This document shows positions 8,733 to 18,242 of a stretch of DNA of 64,000 nucleotides, piece by piece. The notes beneath the pieces were generated by a model. That model did no database searches and was not told the DNA's origin. It saw only the letters and a program-made list of their open reading frames with translations. The first letter of the stretch is position 1, and every line of letters begins with the position of its first letter. Source of the stretch: Pseudaeromonas paramecii (GTDB taxonomy: Bacteria > Pseudomonadota > Gammaproteobacteria > Enterobacterales > Aeromonadaceae); assembly GCF_039540575.1 (NCBI RefSeq), contig NZ_BAABFC010000029.1, forward strand, positions 62,001 to 126,000. The letters are read 5' to 3'. The translations under genes were made by a program, and so were the position numbers.

Positions 8733-9644
8733 TCAGCTGGCGGGGGGCACCCTGGGCGCCAGGGCGCGCGCCCCCTCGATCGGAGCCTGACGCAACCGCT
8801 CAAACAGCTGCTGCAGCGGAGATCGCTGGCGTGCCGACGCCCGTATTGCACCAAACATCCGCCGCCACAGCCCGCCGGCCAACGGCAGCTGACACAGAGC
8901 CCCCCGTGCGACGTACTCCTGGCTGGCCCAGGTGGGCAATAGCGCCACCCCCCAGCGGGCGGCGGCCATCTGCAGCATCATCTGGGTATTGTCCACCGGG
9001 CGCAGGCGGCGCGGACGGATCCCGGCCGGCGTCAGAAAGTGGCGCAAGATATCCAAGCGGCTGGCCGGCACCGGATAACAGAGCAGCACCTCGTCGGCCA
9101 GATCCTGGGGACGGATCTGCGGCAGGCGCACCAGCGGATGATCTGGCGCCACCACCAGCTGCATCTGGTAGTCAAACAGGGGTTCATAATGAATGCCATC
9201 CAGATCCGCCACCTCGCTGGTGAGCACCAGATCCAGCTCGCCGGCCTGCAGGGCCTGTTGCGGTTCGTAGAGATGACCACTGACCAACTCGAACAACCTG
9301 CCATGATCTGCGGCCAGGGGGGCGGTCAACCAATGAATGCAGCTATGGCACTCCACCGCCAGCCTGACCGGCGCCCCCTCGCCGTCGCCCCCGCGCAACT
9401 GGCGCTCAACCCGATCGATGGACGGCAGCACCTGCTCGGCCAACTGCCATAACAGGCGCCCCGCCGCCGTCAAGGCCAACGGGCGGGAGCGCCGGACGAA
9501 CAGCGGCTCGCCCAGCCGTTGCTCCAGCTCACTGAGCTGGTGGGACAAGGCGGACTGACTCAGGTGCAACGCGGTTGCCGCCCCGGCCAAGGATCCTTGC
9601 TGGTAGAGCGCCCGCAAACTCCTGAGATGCTTGAGTTCAAACAT
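8733..9644 (-). CDS. metR: LysR-family methionine regulator MetR
   Basis: 303-residue transcription activator of methionine genes that senses homocysteine. The N-terminal winged helix-turn-helix (residues 1-60: MFELKHLRSLRALYQQGSLA, then HLSQSALSHQLSELE) is typical LysR. The effector domain opens with VECHSCIHWLTAP, close to the ECHTCFDWL block of known MetR proteins, and has SEVADLDGIHYEPLF. It is divergent from metE, the classic arrangement, with a 101-bp shared control region. A MetR-like dyad TGCA-N5-CTCA (9644-9656) overlaps its own start codon and may mediate autoregulation; this is weak. The C-terminal tail, rich in Ala, Arg and Pro, carries no motif. Confidence 0.92.
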   Translation of the reverse strand: MFELKHLRSLRALYQQGSLAGAATALHLSQSALSHQLSELEQRLGEPLFVRRSRPLALTAAGRLLWQLAEQVLPSIDRVERQLRGGDGEGAPVRLAVECHSCIHWLTAPLAADHGRLFELVSGHLYEPQQALQAGELDLVLTSEVADLDGIHYEPLFDYQMQLVVAPDHPLVRLPQIRPQDLADEVLLCYPVPASRLDILRHFLTPAGIRPRRLRPVDNTQMMLQMAAARWGVALLPTWASQEYVARGALCQLPLAGGLWRRMFGAIRASARQRSPLQQLFERLRQAPIEGARALAPRVPPAS

Positions 9645-9716
9645 GCAATTTCCTCAATGTCAGTTGCAAAAGCTGCACTGGCCAATCCGCAGCCTAGCGC
9701 CTCATTATGGATGTGT

Positions 9717-9732
9717 AAACATCTAGACGTCC
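9717..9732. promoter_or_regulatory. Tandem met boxes (MetJ operator) upstream of metE
   Basis: Two adjacent 8-mers, AAACATCT and AGACGTCC, match the MetJ consensus AGACGTCT at 6 and 7 of 8 positions. Two tandem boxes is the minimum MetJ operator. They end 13 bp before the metE ATG, so the bound repressor would block transcription or ribosome access. metJ itself is not in the window. Confidence 0.7.
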
Positions 9733-9745
9733 AAATGGAGAGCGC

Positions 9746-12025
9746 ATGAGCATACAAACTCACACCCTGGGATTCCCACGCATCGGGAGCCAAAGAGAAC
9801 TGAAATGGGCCCTGGAGGCCTACTGGGCCGGCCAGCTGGATCAGGCCGGTCTGCTGGAAACCGGCCGCCGGCTGCGGGAGCGGCATTGGCGCTGGCAGCT
9901 GGAGGCCGGCGTGGATCTGCTGCCGGTGGGCGACTTCGCCTGGTACGATCAGGTGCTGACCACCAGCCTGATGCTGGGTCAGGTGCCAGCGCGCCACCGT
10001 CAGGACGACGGCCCCATCGATCTCGACACCCTGTTCCGTATCGCCCGGGGCCGCGCGCCCACTGGCGCTGAGGCGCCGGCCGCCGAGCTGAGCAAGTGGT
10101 TTAACACCAACTACCACTACCTGGTGCCGGAGCTGCATCAGGAGAGTCAATTCCAGCTGGGCTGGACTCAGTTACTGGAGGAGGTGGACGAGGCCCAGGC
10201 CCTGGGGCTGCCCATCAAGGCGGTGCTCCTGGGGCCCTTGAGCTGGCTGTGGCTGGGTAAGGTGAAGGGGGATGCCTTCGATCGACTGAGCCTGCTGCCC
10301 CGCCTGCTGCCCGTCTACCAACAGCTGCTAGATGCCCTGGCGGAGCGTGGGGTGGCGTGGGTGCAGATGGATGAACCCATCCTCACGCTGGATCTGCCGG
10401 AGGAGTGGCAACAGGCCTTCCTCTGGAGTTATGAACAACTGAACGGGCCGGTCAAGCGCCTGCTGACCCCCTACTTTGGCAGCATAGCCCACCAGCTGCC
10501 CTGGCTGCCCCAGCTGGCGGTACAGGGTCTGCACCTGGATTGCAGCGCCGATGCCTCGCAACTGGATCTGCTGCCGCAGCTGCCGGCCCACTGGCAGCTC
10601 TCCTTGGGTGTCATCAGCGGCCGCAACATCTGGCGGTCGGATCTGGCCAACTGGTATCAGAAGCTGCGCGGCCTGCAGGCCCAGTATGGCGACCGCCTCT
10701 GGCTGGCGACGGGCTGTTCCTTGCTGCATGTACCGCTGGATCTGCAGCAAGAGGACGGCTTGGAACCCGAGGTGCGCAGCTGGCTGGCCTTTGCCCGGCA
10801 AAAATGCACCGAGCTGACCCTGCTGGCCCAGGCACTGAACCAGCCCGATGACAGCCGGCTGGCCCAGTTGCAAGCCTACGCCGCGCCCCTGGCCGCCCGG
10901 GCCGACTCCCCTCGGGTACAGGATCCTAAGGTGCAGGCGCGGCTGAGCCGGCTGGATCCTGCGCTGGCCAATCGTCGCAGCCCCTTTTCCCTGCGCCAAA
11001 AGCTGCAGCAGATCCGCTGGCAATTGCCCCTGTGGCCCACCACCACCATAGGCTCCTTCCCCCAGACCCAGGCGGTGCGTAGCCTGCGGGCTCAATATCG
11101 CCAGGGCCAACTGGACGCCGCCGACTACCAGGCCGGGCTCAAGGCCGAGATCGCCCGCACCATTGAAGAGCAGGAAGCCTTGGGACTGGACGTGCTGGTC
11201 CACGGTGAGGCAGAGCGCACCGACATGGTGGAGTATTTCGGCCAGCAGCTGAACGGCTTCGCCTTCACCCGCCATGGCTGGGTGCAGAGCTACGGCTCCC
11301 GCTGCGTCAAACCGCCCCTCATCGTCGGCGACATCAGCCGTCCAGCCCCCATGACGGTGGCCTGGAGTCAGTATGCCCAGTCCCTCACCCGCAAGCCGGT
11401 GAAAGGCATGCTCACCGGCCCACTGACCATTCTCTGCTGGTCCTTCCCCCGGGAAGATCTACCCCGCGCTACCCTGGCGCGCCAGCTGGCGCTGGCCCTG
11501 CGGGACGAGGTGCAGGATCTGGAAGCGGCGGGCATCGGCATGATTCAGATTGACGAGCCGGCCTTGCGGGAGGGGCTGCCCCTGCGACGCCAGGAGTGGC
11601 AGCCTTATCTGGACTGGGCGGTGGAGGCCTTCAAGCTGAGCTGTGGCGGTGTGGCGGACGAGACCCAGATCCACACCCACATGTGCTACTGCGAGTTTGG
11701 CGATATCCTGCCGGCCATCGCCGCCCTGGATGCCGATGTCATCACCCTGGAGACGGCCCGCTCGGATCTGACCCTGCTGGAGGAACTCAAGGAAGGCGGT
11801 TACCCCAACGCCATCGGCCCGGGCGTCTACGACATCCATAGTCCCAACGTGCCACAGGTCTCCCAGATGGTGCGGCTGCTGCGCCTGGCGGCCAAGCATT
11901 TGCCCGTCGAGCACCTCTGGGTCAACCCGGATTGCGGCCTCAAGACCCGCGGCTGGCCGGAGACCCTAGCGGCCCTGCGCAACATGGTGGAGGCCGCCCG
12001 CCAGCTGCGTCAGCTGGAAGCCTGA
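9746..12025 (+). CDS. metE: Cobalamin-independent methionine synthase MetE
   Basis: Cytoplasmic enzyme that transfers a methyl group from 5-methyltetrahydropteroyl-triglutamate to homocysteine, the last step of methionine synthesis. 759 residues (E. coli 753). It has the expected duplicated barrel. The N-terminal half begins THTLGFPRIGSQRELKWALE. The C-terminal half begins TTTIGSFPQTQAVR and contains VLVHGEAERTDMVEYFG, MLTGPLTILCWSF, the zinc-ligand region HTHMCYCEF (His and Cys) and VNPDCGLKTRGW (second Cys). The ATG at 9746 follows GGAGAG. The 3' end overlaps the convergent exporter gene by 16 bp. Confidence 0.97.
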   Translation: MSIQTHTLGFPRIGSQRELKWALEAYWAGQLDQAGLLETGRRLRERHWRWQLEAGVDLLPVGDFAWYDQVLTTSLMLGQVPARHRQDDGPIDLDTLFRIARGRAPTGAEAPAAELSKWFNTNYHYLVPELHQESQFQLGWTQLLEEVDEAQALGLPIKAVLLGPLSWLWLGKVKGDAFDRLSLLPRLLPVYQQLLDALAERGVAWVQMDEPILTLDLPEEWQQAFLWSYEQLNGPVKRLLTPYFGSIAHQLPWLPQLAVQGLHLDCSADASQLDLLPQLPAHWQLSLGVISGRNIWRSDLANWYQKLRGLQAQYGDRLWLATGCSLLHVPLDLQQEDGLEPEVRSWLAFARQKCTELTLLAQALNQPDDSRLAQLQAYAAPLAARADSPRVQDPKVQARLSRLDPALANRRSPFSLRQKLQQIRWQLPLWPTTTIGSFPQTQAVRSLRAQYRQGQLDAADYQAGLKAEIARTIEEQEALGLDVLVHGEAERTDMVEYFGQQLNGFAFTRHGWVQSYGSRCVKPPLIVGDISRPAPMTVAWSQYAQSLTRKPVKGMLTGPLTILCWSFPREDLPRATLARQLALALRDEVQDLEAAGIGMIQIDEPALREGLPLRRQEWQPYLDWAVEAFKLSCGGVADETQIHTHMCYCEFGDILPAIAALDADVITLETARSDLTLLEELKEGGYPNAIGPGVYDIHSPNVPQVSQMVRLLRLAAKHLPVEHLWVNPDCGLKTRGWPETLAALRNMVEAARQLRQLEA

Positions 12026-13218
12026 GCCGCCTCGGCCGTGGGGCTCCCCCCACGGCCATACCAGAGGTGCAGCCCCAGGGCACAAAAACCGCACAACGCC
12101 ATCCCCCCGGCCATGGGCAGGGGGGAGCTGGCCGGCAACAGGTTCACTCCCCAGCCGGCCAGGGCGCCGCAGCCAAAGCGCAGGGTGCCCGCCAGGGCGG
12201 AAGCCGTGCCGGCACTACTGCCAAAATGGTTCATGGCCAGACTCATGGAGTTGGCGCCGATGAAGCCCAGCTGCCCCACGTAGAGCACCACAGGGATCAC
12301 CAGCCCCACCAGGCCACCGAGGCCCGTCAGCCCCACCACCAGCAACAGCACGGCCGCCAGTGCCACACCGAACAGGCCGATCCGCAGCATGCGCTCCTGG
12401 CCCCAACGGCGGATCAGTCGGGTATTGAGGAAGGTCAGCAGCATCATAAGCCCCACATTGAGCGCAAACAGCATGCCGTACTCCAGCGGGCTCAGGCCAA
12501 AGAAGCCGATATAGACATAGGGTGAGCCACTGATGAAGGCGAACATGCCCGCCGAGGCGAGAATCCCCGGCAGCAGGTGGCCCATGGCCACCCGATGCCG
12601 CAGCACACCGGCAAAGCCCCCCAGTACCACGGCAGGCCGCAGCGGTCGCCGCCGCTCCGGCGGCAAGGTTTCCGGCACCAGGCGGTAGAGCATGTAACAC
12701 AAGGCGGCGCCCAACAGCGCCAGCAGGCCGAAGATGACGTGCCAACCCAACCCCAGCAAGAAGCTGCCCAGCATGGGGGCCACCAGGGGTGCCAGCGTCA
12801 TGGTGAGGATCACCAGGGACATGGCGCGCACCAGATCCTCCCCGCTGAACAGATCCCGCAGCAGGGCGTTGACCACCACGGCGCCGGCCGCGCCGCCGGT
12901 GGCCTGCAGGAAACGCAGCACCAGCAGCTGACTGAGATCGGTGACAAACACACAGCCCAGGGAGCTCAAGCTAAACAGCGCCAAACCAAACAGGATCACA
13001 GGGCGCCGTCCCAGGCTGTCGGCCAGGGGGCCATAGACCAGCTGCCCCAGGGCGAAGCCCCCCAGAAACAGGCTGACGGTCAATTGCACCCCCTCCACTC
13101 CGGCGCCCAGCTCATGGGCTATGGTGGGGATGGCCGGCAGGTACATGTCGATGGCCAGGGGCGTCAGCCCCGCCAGTGCGCCCAGCAGAATAAACAGTGT
13201 CAGGGTGGGTTTAGCCAT
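12010..13218 (-). CDS. Bcr/CflA-family multidrug MFS exporter
   Basis: 402-residue inner-membrane major facilitator transporter with 12 predicted helices. It starts LTLFILLGALAGLTPLAIDMYLPAIP, the signature opening of the Bcr/CflA drug-resistance family (bicyclomycin, chloramphenicol and relatives). The MFS motif A appears as YGPLADSLGRRPV between helices 2 and 3. The substrate cannot be told from sequence; E. coli Bcr is the nearest well-known relative. It converges on metE, overlapping by 16 bp, and is divergent from the PAS-GGDEF-EAL gene. The start at 13218 follows GGAGGGGCT. Confidence 0.88.
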   Translation of the reverse strand: MAKPTLTLFILLGALAGLTPLAIDMYLPAIPTIAHELGAGVEGVQLTVSLFLGGFALGQLVYGPLADSLGRRPVILFGLALFSLSSLGCVFVTDLSQLLVLRFLQATGGAAGAVVVNALLRDLFSGEDLVRAMSLVILTMTLAPLVAPMLGSFLLGLGWHVIFGLLALLGAALCYMLYRLVPETLPPERRRPLRPAVVLGGFAGVLRHRVAMGHLLPGILASAGMFAFISGSPYVYIGFFGLSPLEYGMLFALNVGLMMLLTFLNTRLIRRWGQERMLRIGLFGVALAAVLLLVVGLTGLGGLVGLVIPVVLYVGQLGFIGANSMSLAMNHFGSSAGTASALAGTLRFGCGALAGWGVNLLPASSPLPMAGGMALCGFCALGLHLWYGRGGSPTAEAAQASS

Positions 13219-13380
13219 AGCCCCTCCATAAAAAACAGCGGTGCTACAGTCTAGGCAAAGTCGTGACGGAGATCACGCATACATGCGAGTCTTTCTCAAT
13301 CCGTCGGTCCATTCGGCTGTTGCATGGCATATGGCTTGCTTAGGTCGAACCCCTAACGCCGTACCAGTCAGGATGTCCTC

Positions 13381-15144
13381 ATGCTCGCCCTTGCCCGCCC
13401 GCTCCGTCTCCTTGCCCTGCTGGGGCACCTGCGTGCCCGCTGGCAGGCGCGACAGAGCCTGTGCGGTCCCTGGGCCCTGCCCAGGCAGGTGGCCGGCCTC
13501 GCCAGCGGCGCCCTGCTGCTGGATAATGAGGCCCGGGTACGCTACGCCAATGCCGCATTCCTGCGTCAAAGCGGTTATGGTCTGGGCGAGCTGCTGAATC
13601 AAGCCGTACCAGCGCTACAGGCGGGGCTCAGTGCCAAGGCCCATCTGCAGCTGATCGCCCGTCAGGTGGCCAGCCAGGGCGTCTGGCAGGGGCAGGTGTG
13701 GTCCCGCCACAAGGATGGTCGCCGGCTGGCGGAGCAGGTGAGCGTCTATCCGCTGGCCGGCCGGCGGGGCTATCTGGTGCTCTGCGCTCCCCGCCATCGC
13801 GTCAACGATACCCTGCCCGCCGCCGCCCTGCAGGATGCCCTCACCGGCCTGATGACACTGCCGCACCTGCAAATGCAGCTGGATCGGGCCTGCCAGCAGC
13901 AGGCCCCGTTCGCCGTGCTGCAGCTGGATCTCAATGAGTTTCGCCGCATCAACCATCAACTGGACTACCAGACCGGCGATCTGCTGTTGCAAGCCCTGGC
14001 GGAGCGTTTCCGCCTCTGGTTGCAGCCCGACCAATTGCTGGCCCGGGTGGAGGGCGACAGCTTCCTGTTCCTGCTGCCGGGACTGACCCATCCCCACCAG
14101 CTGGCGGCGGTGGCGGAGGCGCTGCTGGCCCTGCTGCATCGCCCCTTTCAGGTGGGCCGCCGCAAGCTGCACCTGGCCGCCACCCTGGGTGGCGCCCTCT
14201 GGCCCCGGGACAGCCGCAACGGCGAGGCCCTGCTGCAGCAGGCCGCCATGGCACTGTTCGAGGCGCGCCGCCAGGGTATCAGCTTTCAGGCCTTCAGCTC
14301 CCCCATGCAGGCCCGCCGCCAGTATCGGGAACAGCTGCAGCGCGAACTGCTGGACGCCCTTGTGCAACAGCAGATCCAGCTGGTCTACCAACCCATCATC
14401 GACAACCGTACCGGCCGGGTCAGCAAGCTGGAGGCCCTGGCCCGTTGGCATCATCCCACCCTGGGCTGCATCTCGCCGGCGGACTTCATTCCCCTGGCGG
14501 AGGCCGGCGGCCTGATGCAGGCCCTGGGCGCCCAGCTGCTGGAGCAGGCCTGCCGGGACCTGGCATGGCTGCATCAGGAAGGCTTCACCGATCTGGGCAT
14601 GACCATCAACCGCTCCCCCCAGGAGTTCCTCAGCCTGAGCCCCGGCGCCGACGAGTGGCTGACGGTGATCCGCCAGCACGGCCTGGATCCCTCCCACATC
14701 ACCTTGGAGATCACCGAATCCCTGTTCATGAACGGCCACCAGGAGCACCTGATCCGCATCCAGGCCCTGCGCCAGGCCGGCTGCCAGATGGCCATCGATG
14801 ACTTCGGCACCGGCTACTCGGCCCTGAGCTACCTGCGCCTCTACCCCATGGATCTGGTGAAAATCGATCGCGCCTTCATCAGCCAGATCCCGGCCGATTC
14901 CCGGGACAGCCAGCTGCTGGAGGGGCTCATCAGCCTGGTGCACAACCTGGGCATGGCACTGGTGGTGGAAGGGGTGGAGACCGCCGAACAGCAGGCCTTC
15001 GTCGCGTACCACGGCTGCGCCTACAGTCAGGGTTTCCTGTTCAGCCGCCCCCGCCCGCTGAGCGAGCTGCTGAGTCTGCTGGCGCCACCGACCCCAACCC
15101 AGACGCACCAACTAGAGTCATTGCACCAGAACAGAGCCCCATGA
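13381..15144 (+). CDS. PAS-GGDEF-EAL protein, probable c-di-GMP phosphodiesterase
   Basis: 587-residue protein with a PAS-like sensor (about residues 38-140), a GGDEF domain (about 150-305) and an EAL domain (about 320-565). The GGDEF signature is degenerate, EGDSF at 224-228, so cyclase activity is unlikely; the domain may bind GTP as a regulator. The EAL catalytic set looks complete: E351-A-L, N410, E443, D473-D474 in IDDFGTGYS, K494, E530 in VVEGVE and Q550. The protein should therefore hydrolyse c-di-GMP. No transmembrane segment is evident, though residues 1-16 are hydrophobic with positive charges. The ATG at 13381 has AGGA seven bases upstream. A second MCP-type sensory gene follows. 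Confidence 0.88.
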   Translation: MLALARPLRLLALLGHLRARWQARQSLCGPWALPRQVAGLASGALLLDNEARVRYANAAFLRQSGYGLGELLNQAVPALQAGLSAKAHLQLIARQVASQGVWQGQVWSRHKDGRRLAEQVSVYPLAGRRGYLVLCAPRHRVNDTLPAAALQDALTGLMTLPHLQMQLDRACQQQAPFAVLQLDLNEFRRINHQLDYQTGDLLLQALAERFRLWLQPDQLLARVEGDSFLFLLPGLTHPHQLAAVAEALLALLHRPFQVGRRKLHLAATLGGALWPRDSRNGEALLQQAAMALFEARRQGISFQAFSSPMQARRQYREQLQRELLDALVQQQIQLVYQPIIDNRTGRVSKLEALARWHHPTLGCISPADFIPLAEAGGLMQALGAQLLEQACRDLAWLHQEGFTDLGMTINRSPQEFLSLSPGADEWLTVIRQHGLDPSHITLEITESLFMNGHQEHLIRIQALRQAGCQMAIDDFGTGYSALSYLRLYPMDLVKIDRAFISQIPADSRDSQLLEGLISLVHNLGMALVVEGVETAEQQAFVAYHGCAYSQGFLFSRPRPLSELLSLLAPPTPTQTHQLESLHQNRAP

Positions 15145-15281
15145 GAGCACAACTTTCACACTTCCCTCGCTGACAAGCCACTCTGGCCGTCAGGCACAGG
15201 CCTTGCTTGCCTGCCGCGCCGTTCGAAATGGCACAATTTGAGGCCAATGCGACACAACAAGACACAGGGAAGAGTGACGTC

Positions 15282-17426
15282 ATGACATTGCAGAGTGAAA
15301 GGATGGCCCTCAGCGCGGCTGAGCGTCGTTGGCTGCCTTGGTGGGGCAAGACAGGCAAGCTGGCCATGGGCTGGTCCTGCCGGGTCAACCGGGACAGGTT
15401 GCCGGTGATCGAGAGCGCCTTCGACAACTTCGCCAGCACCCGGGTCAGCCTGCTGACCCAGTGGACCGAGCGCCACTGGCAGGTGCTGGCCGCCATGGCC
15501 GAGGCGCTGAGCGCGCCGGAGGCCATGAACGCCCGCTGGCTGGCCGACAAGCAGCAACTGCTGCCGGATGCCTCCGAGCTGTTCGTGCTGGATGCCCAGG
15601 GCCGGCTGCAGCACAGCTCCCGCAATCGCCAGAGCACCACGCCGCTGGCCGCCCCTCTGTTGCAGGCCCTGGCAGAGGGGCGCCTGCTGCACGGCCCCTA
15701 TGTGGATCCCGTCACCCTGAGCCTGGGGGCCAGCAGCTCCAGCTTTCACGATGCCGTGACCCTGATGTTCTACCAGCCCATGGGGCCGGCCCAGGCCCCC
15801 ACCGGCTACCTCTGTGCCCGCATCCCCAACGATGTCATCGGCGACCTCATTCAGCGGGAGGCCGGCCACATCTTCCACGAATCCGGCGATAACTACCTGT
15901 TCATGGTCAAGTCGGTACTGGATCCGGCCATAGTCCCGGGCACCGCCCTGTCCCGCTCCCGCTTCGAGGACAGAACCTTTTCGGGCGGCGATAACCTCAA
16001 GGATGGCGTGAATACCGCCTACGGCGTGGTACGGATCCGTCACCACACCGAGCTGGAGCTGATCTTCAACGATCCGGCCACCGGCCAACTGCACCCCGGG
16101 GTCAGGGAGACCATACAGCAGGGGCAAAACCTGTTTGTCACCTACCCTGGCTACTCCGACTACCGCCACATTCCGGTGATCGGCAAGGGGGTCACCTTCC
16201 GCCTGCCCGGCAGCCGGGACACCTGGGGCATGATGTGCGAGGCGGATCTGGAGGAGGTGTACCGCTACCGCTCGGTGAGCTTCCGCCTGACTCAGGGCTA
16301 TCTGCGCACCCTGGTGCCCTCGGCGGCGCTGGGCATGGGGCTGACCGGCTGGTATGGCCTCTCTGGCCTGGCGGCCAGTGCCGTGCTGACCGCCTGCCTG
16401 GCCCTGGGCACCATTGTCTTCAATCGGCGCTGTGCCTGGGCCCTGTCCCGTCGGTTGCGCGCCGTCATCACCTTGCTGCGCCAGGTGGTGGAAGGGGAAG
16501 GCAACCTGCGGCTGCGGCTGGATCGCCAGGGGCTGGTGAGCGATGAGACCGGGGTGATGGCCCAGTGGGTCAACAGCCTGGTGGACAACCTGGACGCCAC
16601 CCTGGGCCAGGTGATGCTGACGAGCCAGGCGCTGGAGCAGAACAACCAGGTGATGCAGCAGCACAACAGCAGCAGCGTGGCCGCCGTCTCCCAGGTGATG
16701 TCCGCCATGGAGCGGACCCTCGACTCCCTGGAGGCCCAGCGGGTGCGCCTCGACAGCGCCTCCGCCACCGCCAGCCAGATGCAGGTGGCCATGCAATCCC
16801 AGGTGGAAGCCTCCCGCAGCCAGTTCAACCTGGTCTCCACCCGCACCCGGGACATCCGTGAAACGGTGACCACCTCCACCCGCACCATAGTGGAGCTGGG
16901 AGAGTCCACCCGCGAGATCGGCAACATAGTGGGCGTCATCCAGTCCATCGCCGCCCAGACCAACCTGCTGGCACTCAACGCCGCCATCGAGGCGGCCCGG
17001 GCCGGCGAGGCAGGCCGCGGCTTTGCCGTGGTGGCCGATGAGGTGCGCAACCTGGCGGCTCGCACCAGCCAGGCCACCGACGAGATCGAGGCCATGATAG
17101 GCCGGGTGCAGCAGCAGGCCAGCCATGCGGTGGAGGTGATGCAGCAGGGCATGGTGAACATGGAAGAGGGGCTCAAGCTGGCGGAGGCCGCCGCCGGGGA
17201 GAACCTGGGGCAGACCCAGATGGTGGAGGAACTGTTCGACACCATACACCAGCTCACCGAACACGGCCGGGAACATGCCGAGGAGGCGCAAGGGGTGGCG
17301 CAGGTGGCCGGCAGCATGCAGTCCGTACTCAGCGGGCTGAGCAACAGCGTCAGCCAGACCCGCCACACCATTGCCCGGCTCAGCGCCCTGGCCGGCCAGT
17401 TCCAGGTCAGCCGCTCGGCGAGCTAG
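15282..17426 (+). CDS. Methyl-accepting chemotaxis protein with N-terminal sensor before a membrane hairpin
   Basis: From the ATG at 15282 the protein is 714 residues; an in-frame ATG at 15207 would add 25 poorly supported residues. Residues 1-340 form a sensor-like region without an N-terminal signal or membrane helix. The only hydrophobic stretch is about 343-382, long enough for two short helices with a GWYGLSG turn. A HAMP-like segment follows, then the receptor signalling domain with its conserved tip (IAAQTNLLALNAAIEAARAG) and GRGFAVVADEVRNLA. No CheB/CheR-docking pentapeptide ends the protein. No che genes are nearby. Ligand unknown; the sensor may be cytoplasmic. Confidence 0.85.
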   Translation: MTLQSERMALSAAERRWLPWWGKTGKLAMGWSCRVNRDRLPVIESAFDNFASTRVSLLTQWTERHWQVLAAMAEALSAPEAMNARWLADKQQLLPDASELFVLDAQGRLQHSSRNRQSTTPLAAPLLQALAEGRLLHGPYVDPVTLSLGASSSSFHDAVTLMFYQPMGPAQAPTGYLCARIPNDVIGDLIQREAGHIFHESGDNYLFMVKSVLDPAIVPGTALSRSRFEDRTFSGGDNLKDGVNTAYGVVRIRHHTELELIFNDPATGQLHPGVRETIQQGQNLFVTYPGYSDYRHIPVIGKGVTFRLPGSRDTWGMMCEADLEEVYRYRSVSFRLTQGYLRTLVPSAALGMGLTGWYGLSGLAASAVLTACLALGTIVFNRRCAWALSRRLRAVITLLRQVVEGEGNLRLRLDRQGLVSDETGVMAQWVNSLVDNLDATLGQVMLTSQALEQNNQVMQQHNSSSVAAVSQVMSAMERTLDSLEAQRVRLDSASATASQMQVAMQSQVEASRSQFNLVSTRTRDIRETVTTSTRTIVELGESTREIGNIVGVIQSIAAQTNLLALNAAIEAARAGEAGRGFAVVADEVRNLAARTSQATDEIEAMIGRVQQQASHAVEVMQQGMVNMEEGLKLAEAAAGENLGQTQMVEELFDTIHQLTEHGREHAEEAQGVAQVAGSMQSVLSGLSNSVSQTRHTIARLSALAGQFQVSRSAS

Positions 17427-17489
17427 CACCAAGTCTGCTACCATACCCCCGCCTTCGCTGCGGGGGTTTGTTTTTATGACGAGGTATCC

Positions 17490-18242
17490 ATGTATTCCAT
17501 CGCGCTGCACGACGAGAGCGGTCGACAGGCCGACGCCTGTGCCGAGCTGCAAGAGCGCCTGGCCGGGCTGCAACTGCCCGCCCCCTTCGCCCTGGTATAC
17601 ACAGAGGAACGGCTGGAGCTGCGCAAGCTGGATGAACCCAAGCTGGGGGCCATCTATGTGGACTTCGTCGCCGGGGCCGTGGCCCACAGACGCAAGTTCG
17701 GCGGCGGCCTGGGGCAGTCCATCGCCAAGGCGGTGGGGCTCAAACAGGGCAAGCGGCCCCAGGTGGTGGACGCCACGGCGGGACTGGGACGGGATGCCTT
17801 CGTGCTGGCGTCCCTGGGCTGCCAGGTGACCCTGATCGAGCGCAGCCCAGTGGTGGCCGCCCTGCTGGCGGATGGCCTGCTACGGGCCGCACGGGATCCC
17901 GAGATAGGCGCCTGGGTGCAGGAGCGCATGCAGCTGCGCTGCGGCCCGGCGCTGGCGACCCTGGCGGCGCTGCCGCAGACACCGGAGGTGGTCTACCTGG
18001 ATCCCATGTTCCCGGAAAAGAAGAAGAGCGCCCTGGTGAAGAAGGAGATGCGGGTGTTCCACGCCCTGGTGGGGGCCGACGAGGATGCCGACGCCCTGCT
18101 ACCCGCCGCCCTGGCGGTGGCCAGCCAGCGGGTGGTGGTCAAGCGCCCGGACTACGCCGGTTTTCTCAACCAGCAGACCCCCAGCATGCAGATCGCCACC
18201 AAGAACAACCGTTTCGACGTCTACGTCAAGGCGGCCCTCTAG
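17490..18242 (+). CDS. rsmJ: 16S rRNA (guanine-1516-N2)-methyltransferase RsmJ
   Basis: 250-residue SAM-dependent enzyme (E. coli YhiQ) that methylates G1516 of 16S rRNA. SAM motif I is VVDATAGLGRDAFVLASLG, preceded by the family block KFGGGLGQSIAKAVGLK. The catalytic region is VVYLDPMFPEKKKSALVKKE, diagnostic of RsmJ. The C-terminus closes with KNNRFDVYVK. The start at 17490 follows GACGAGGTATCC. The stop overlaps the convergent chemoreceptor gene by 4 bp. In E. coli rsmJ adjoins prlC; here a chemoreceptor gene separates them. Confidence 0.95.
   Translation: MYSIALHDESGRQADACAELQERLAGLQLPAPFALVYTEERLELRKLDEPKLGAIYVDFVAGAVAHRRKFGGGLGQSIAKAVGLKQGKRPQVVDATAGLGRDAFVLASLGCQVTLIERSPVVAALLADGLLRAARDPEIGAWVQERMQLRCGPALATLAALPQTPEVVYLDPMFPEKKKSALVKKEMRVFHALVGADEDADALLPAALAVASQRVVVKRPDYAGFLNQQTPSMQIATKNNRFDVYVKAAL

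Noticed and set aside
15156..17687. 843-codon open frame on the minus strand opposite the first chemoreceptor
   Set aside because: It lies entirely antisense to a well-supported receptor gene; long antisense frames are expected at this GC content, and its His/Gly/Gln-rich translation has no domain.
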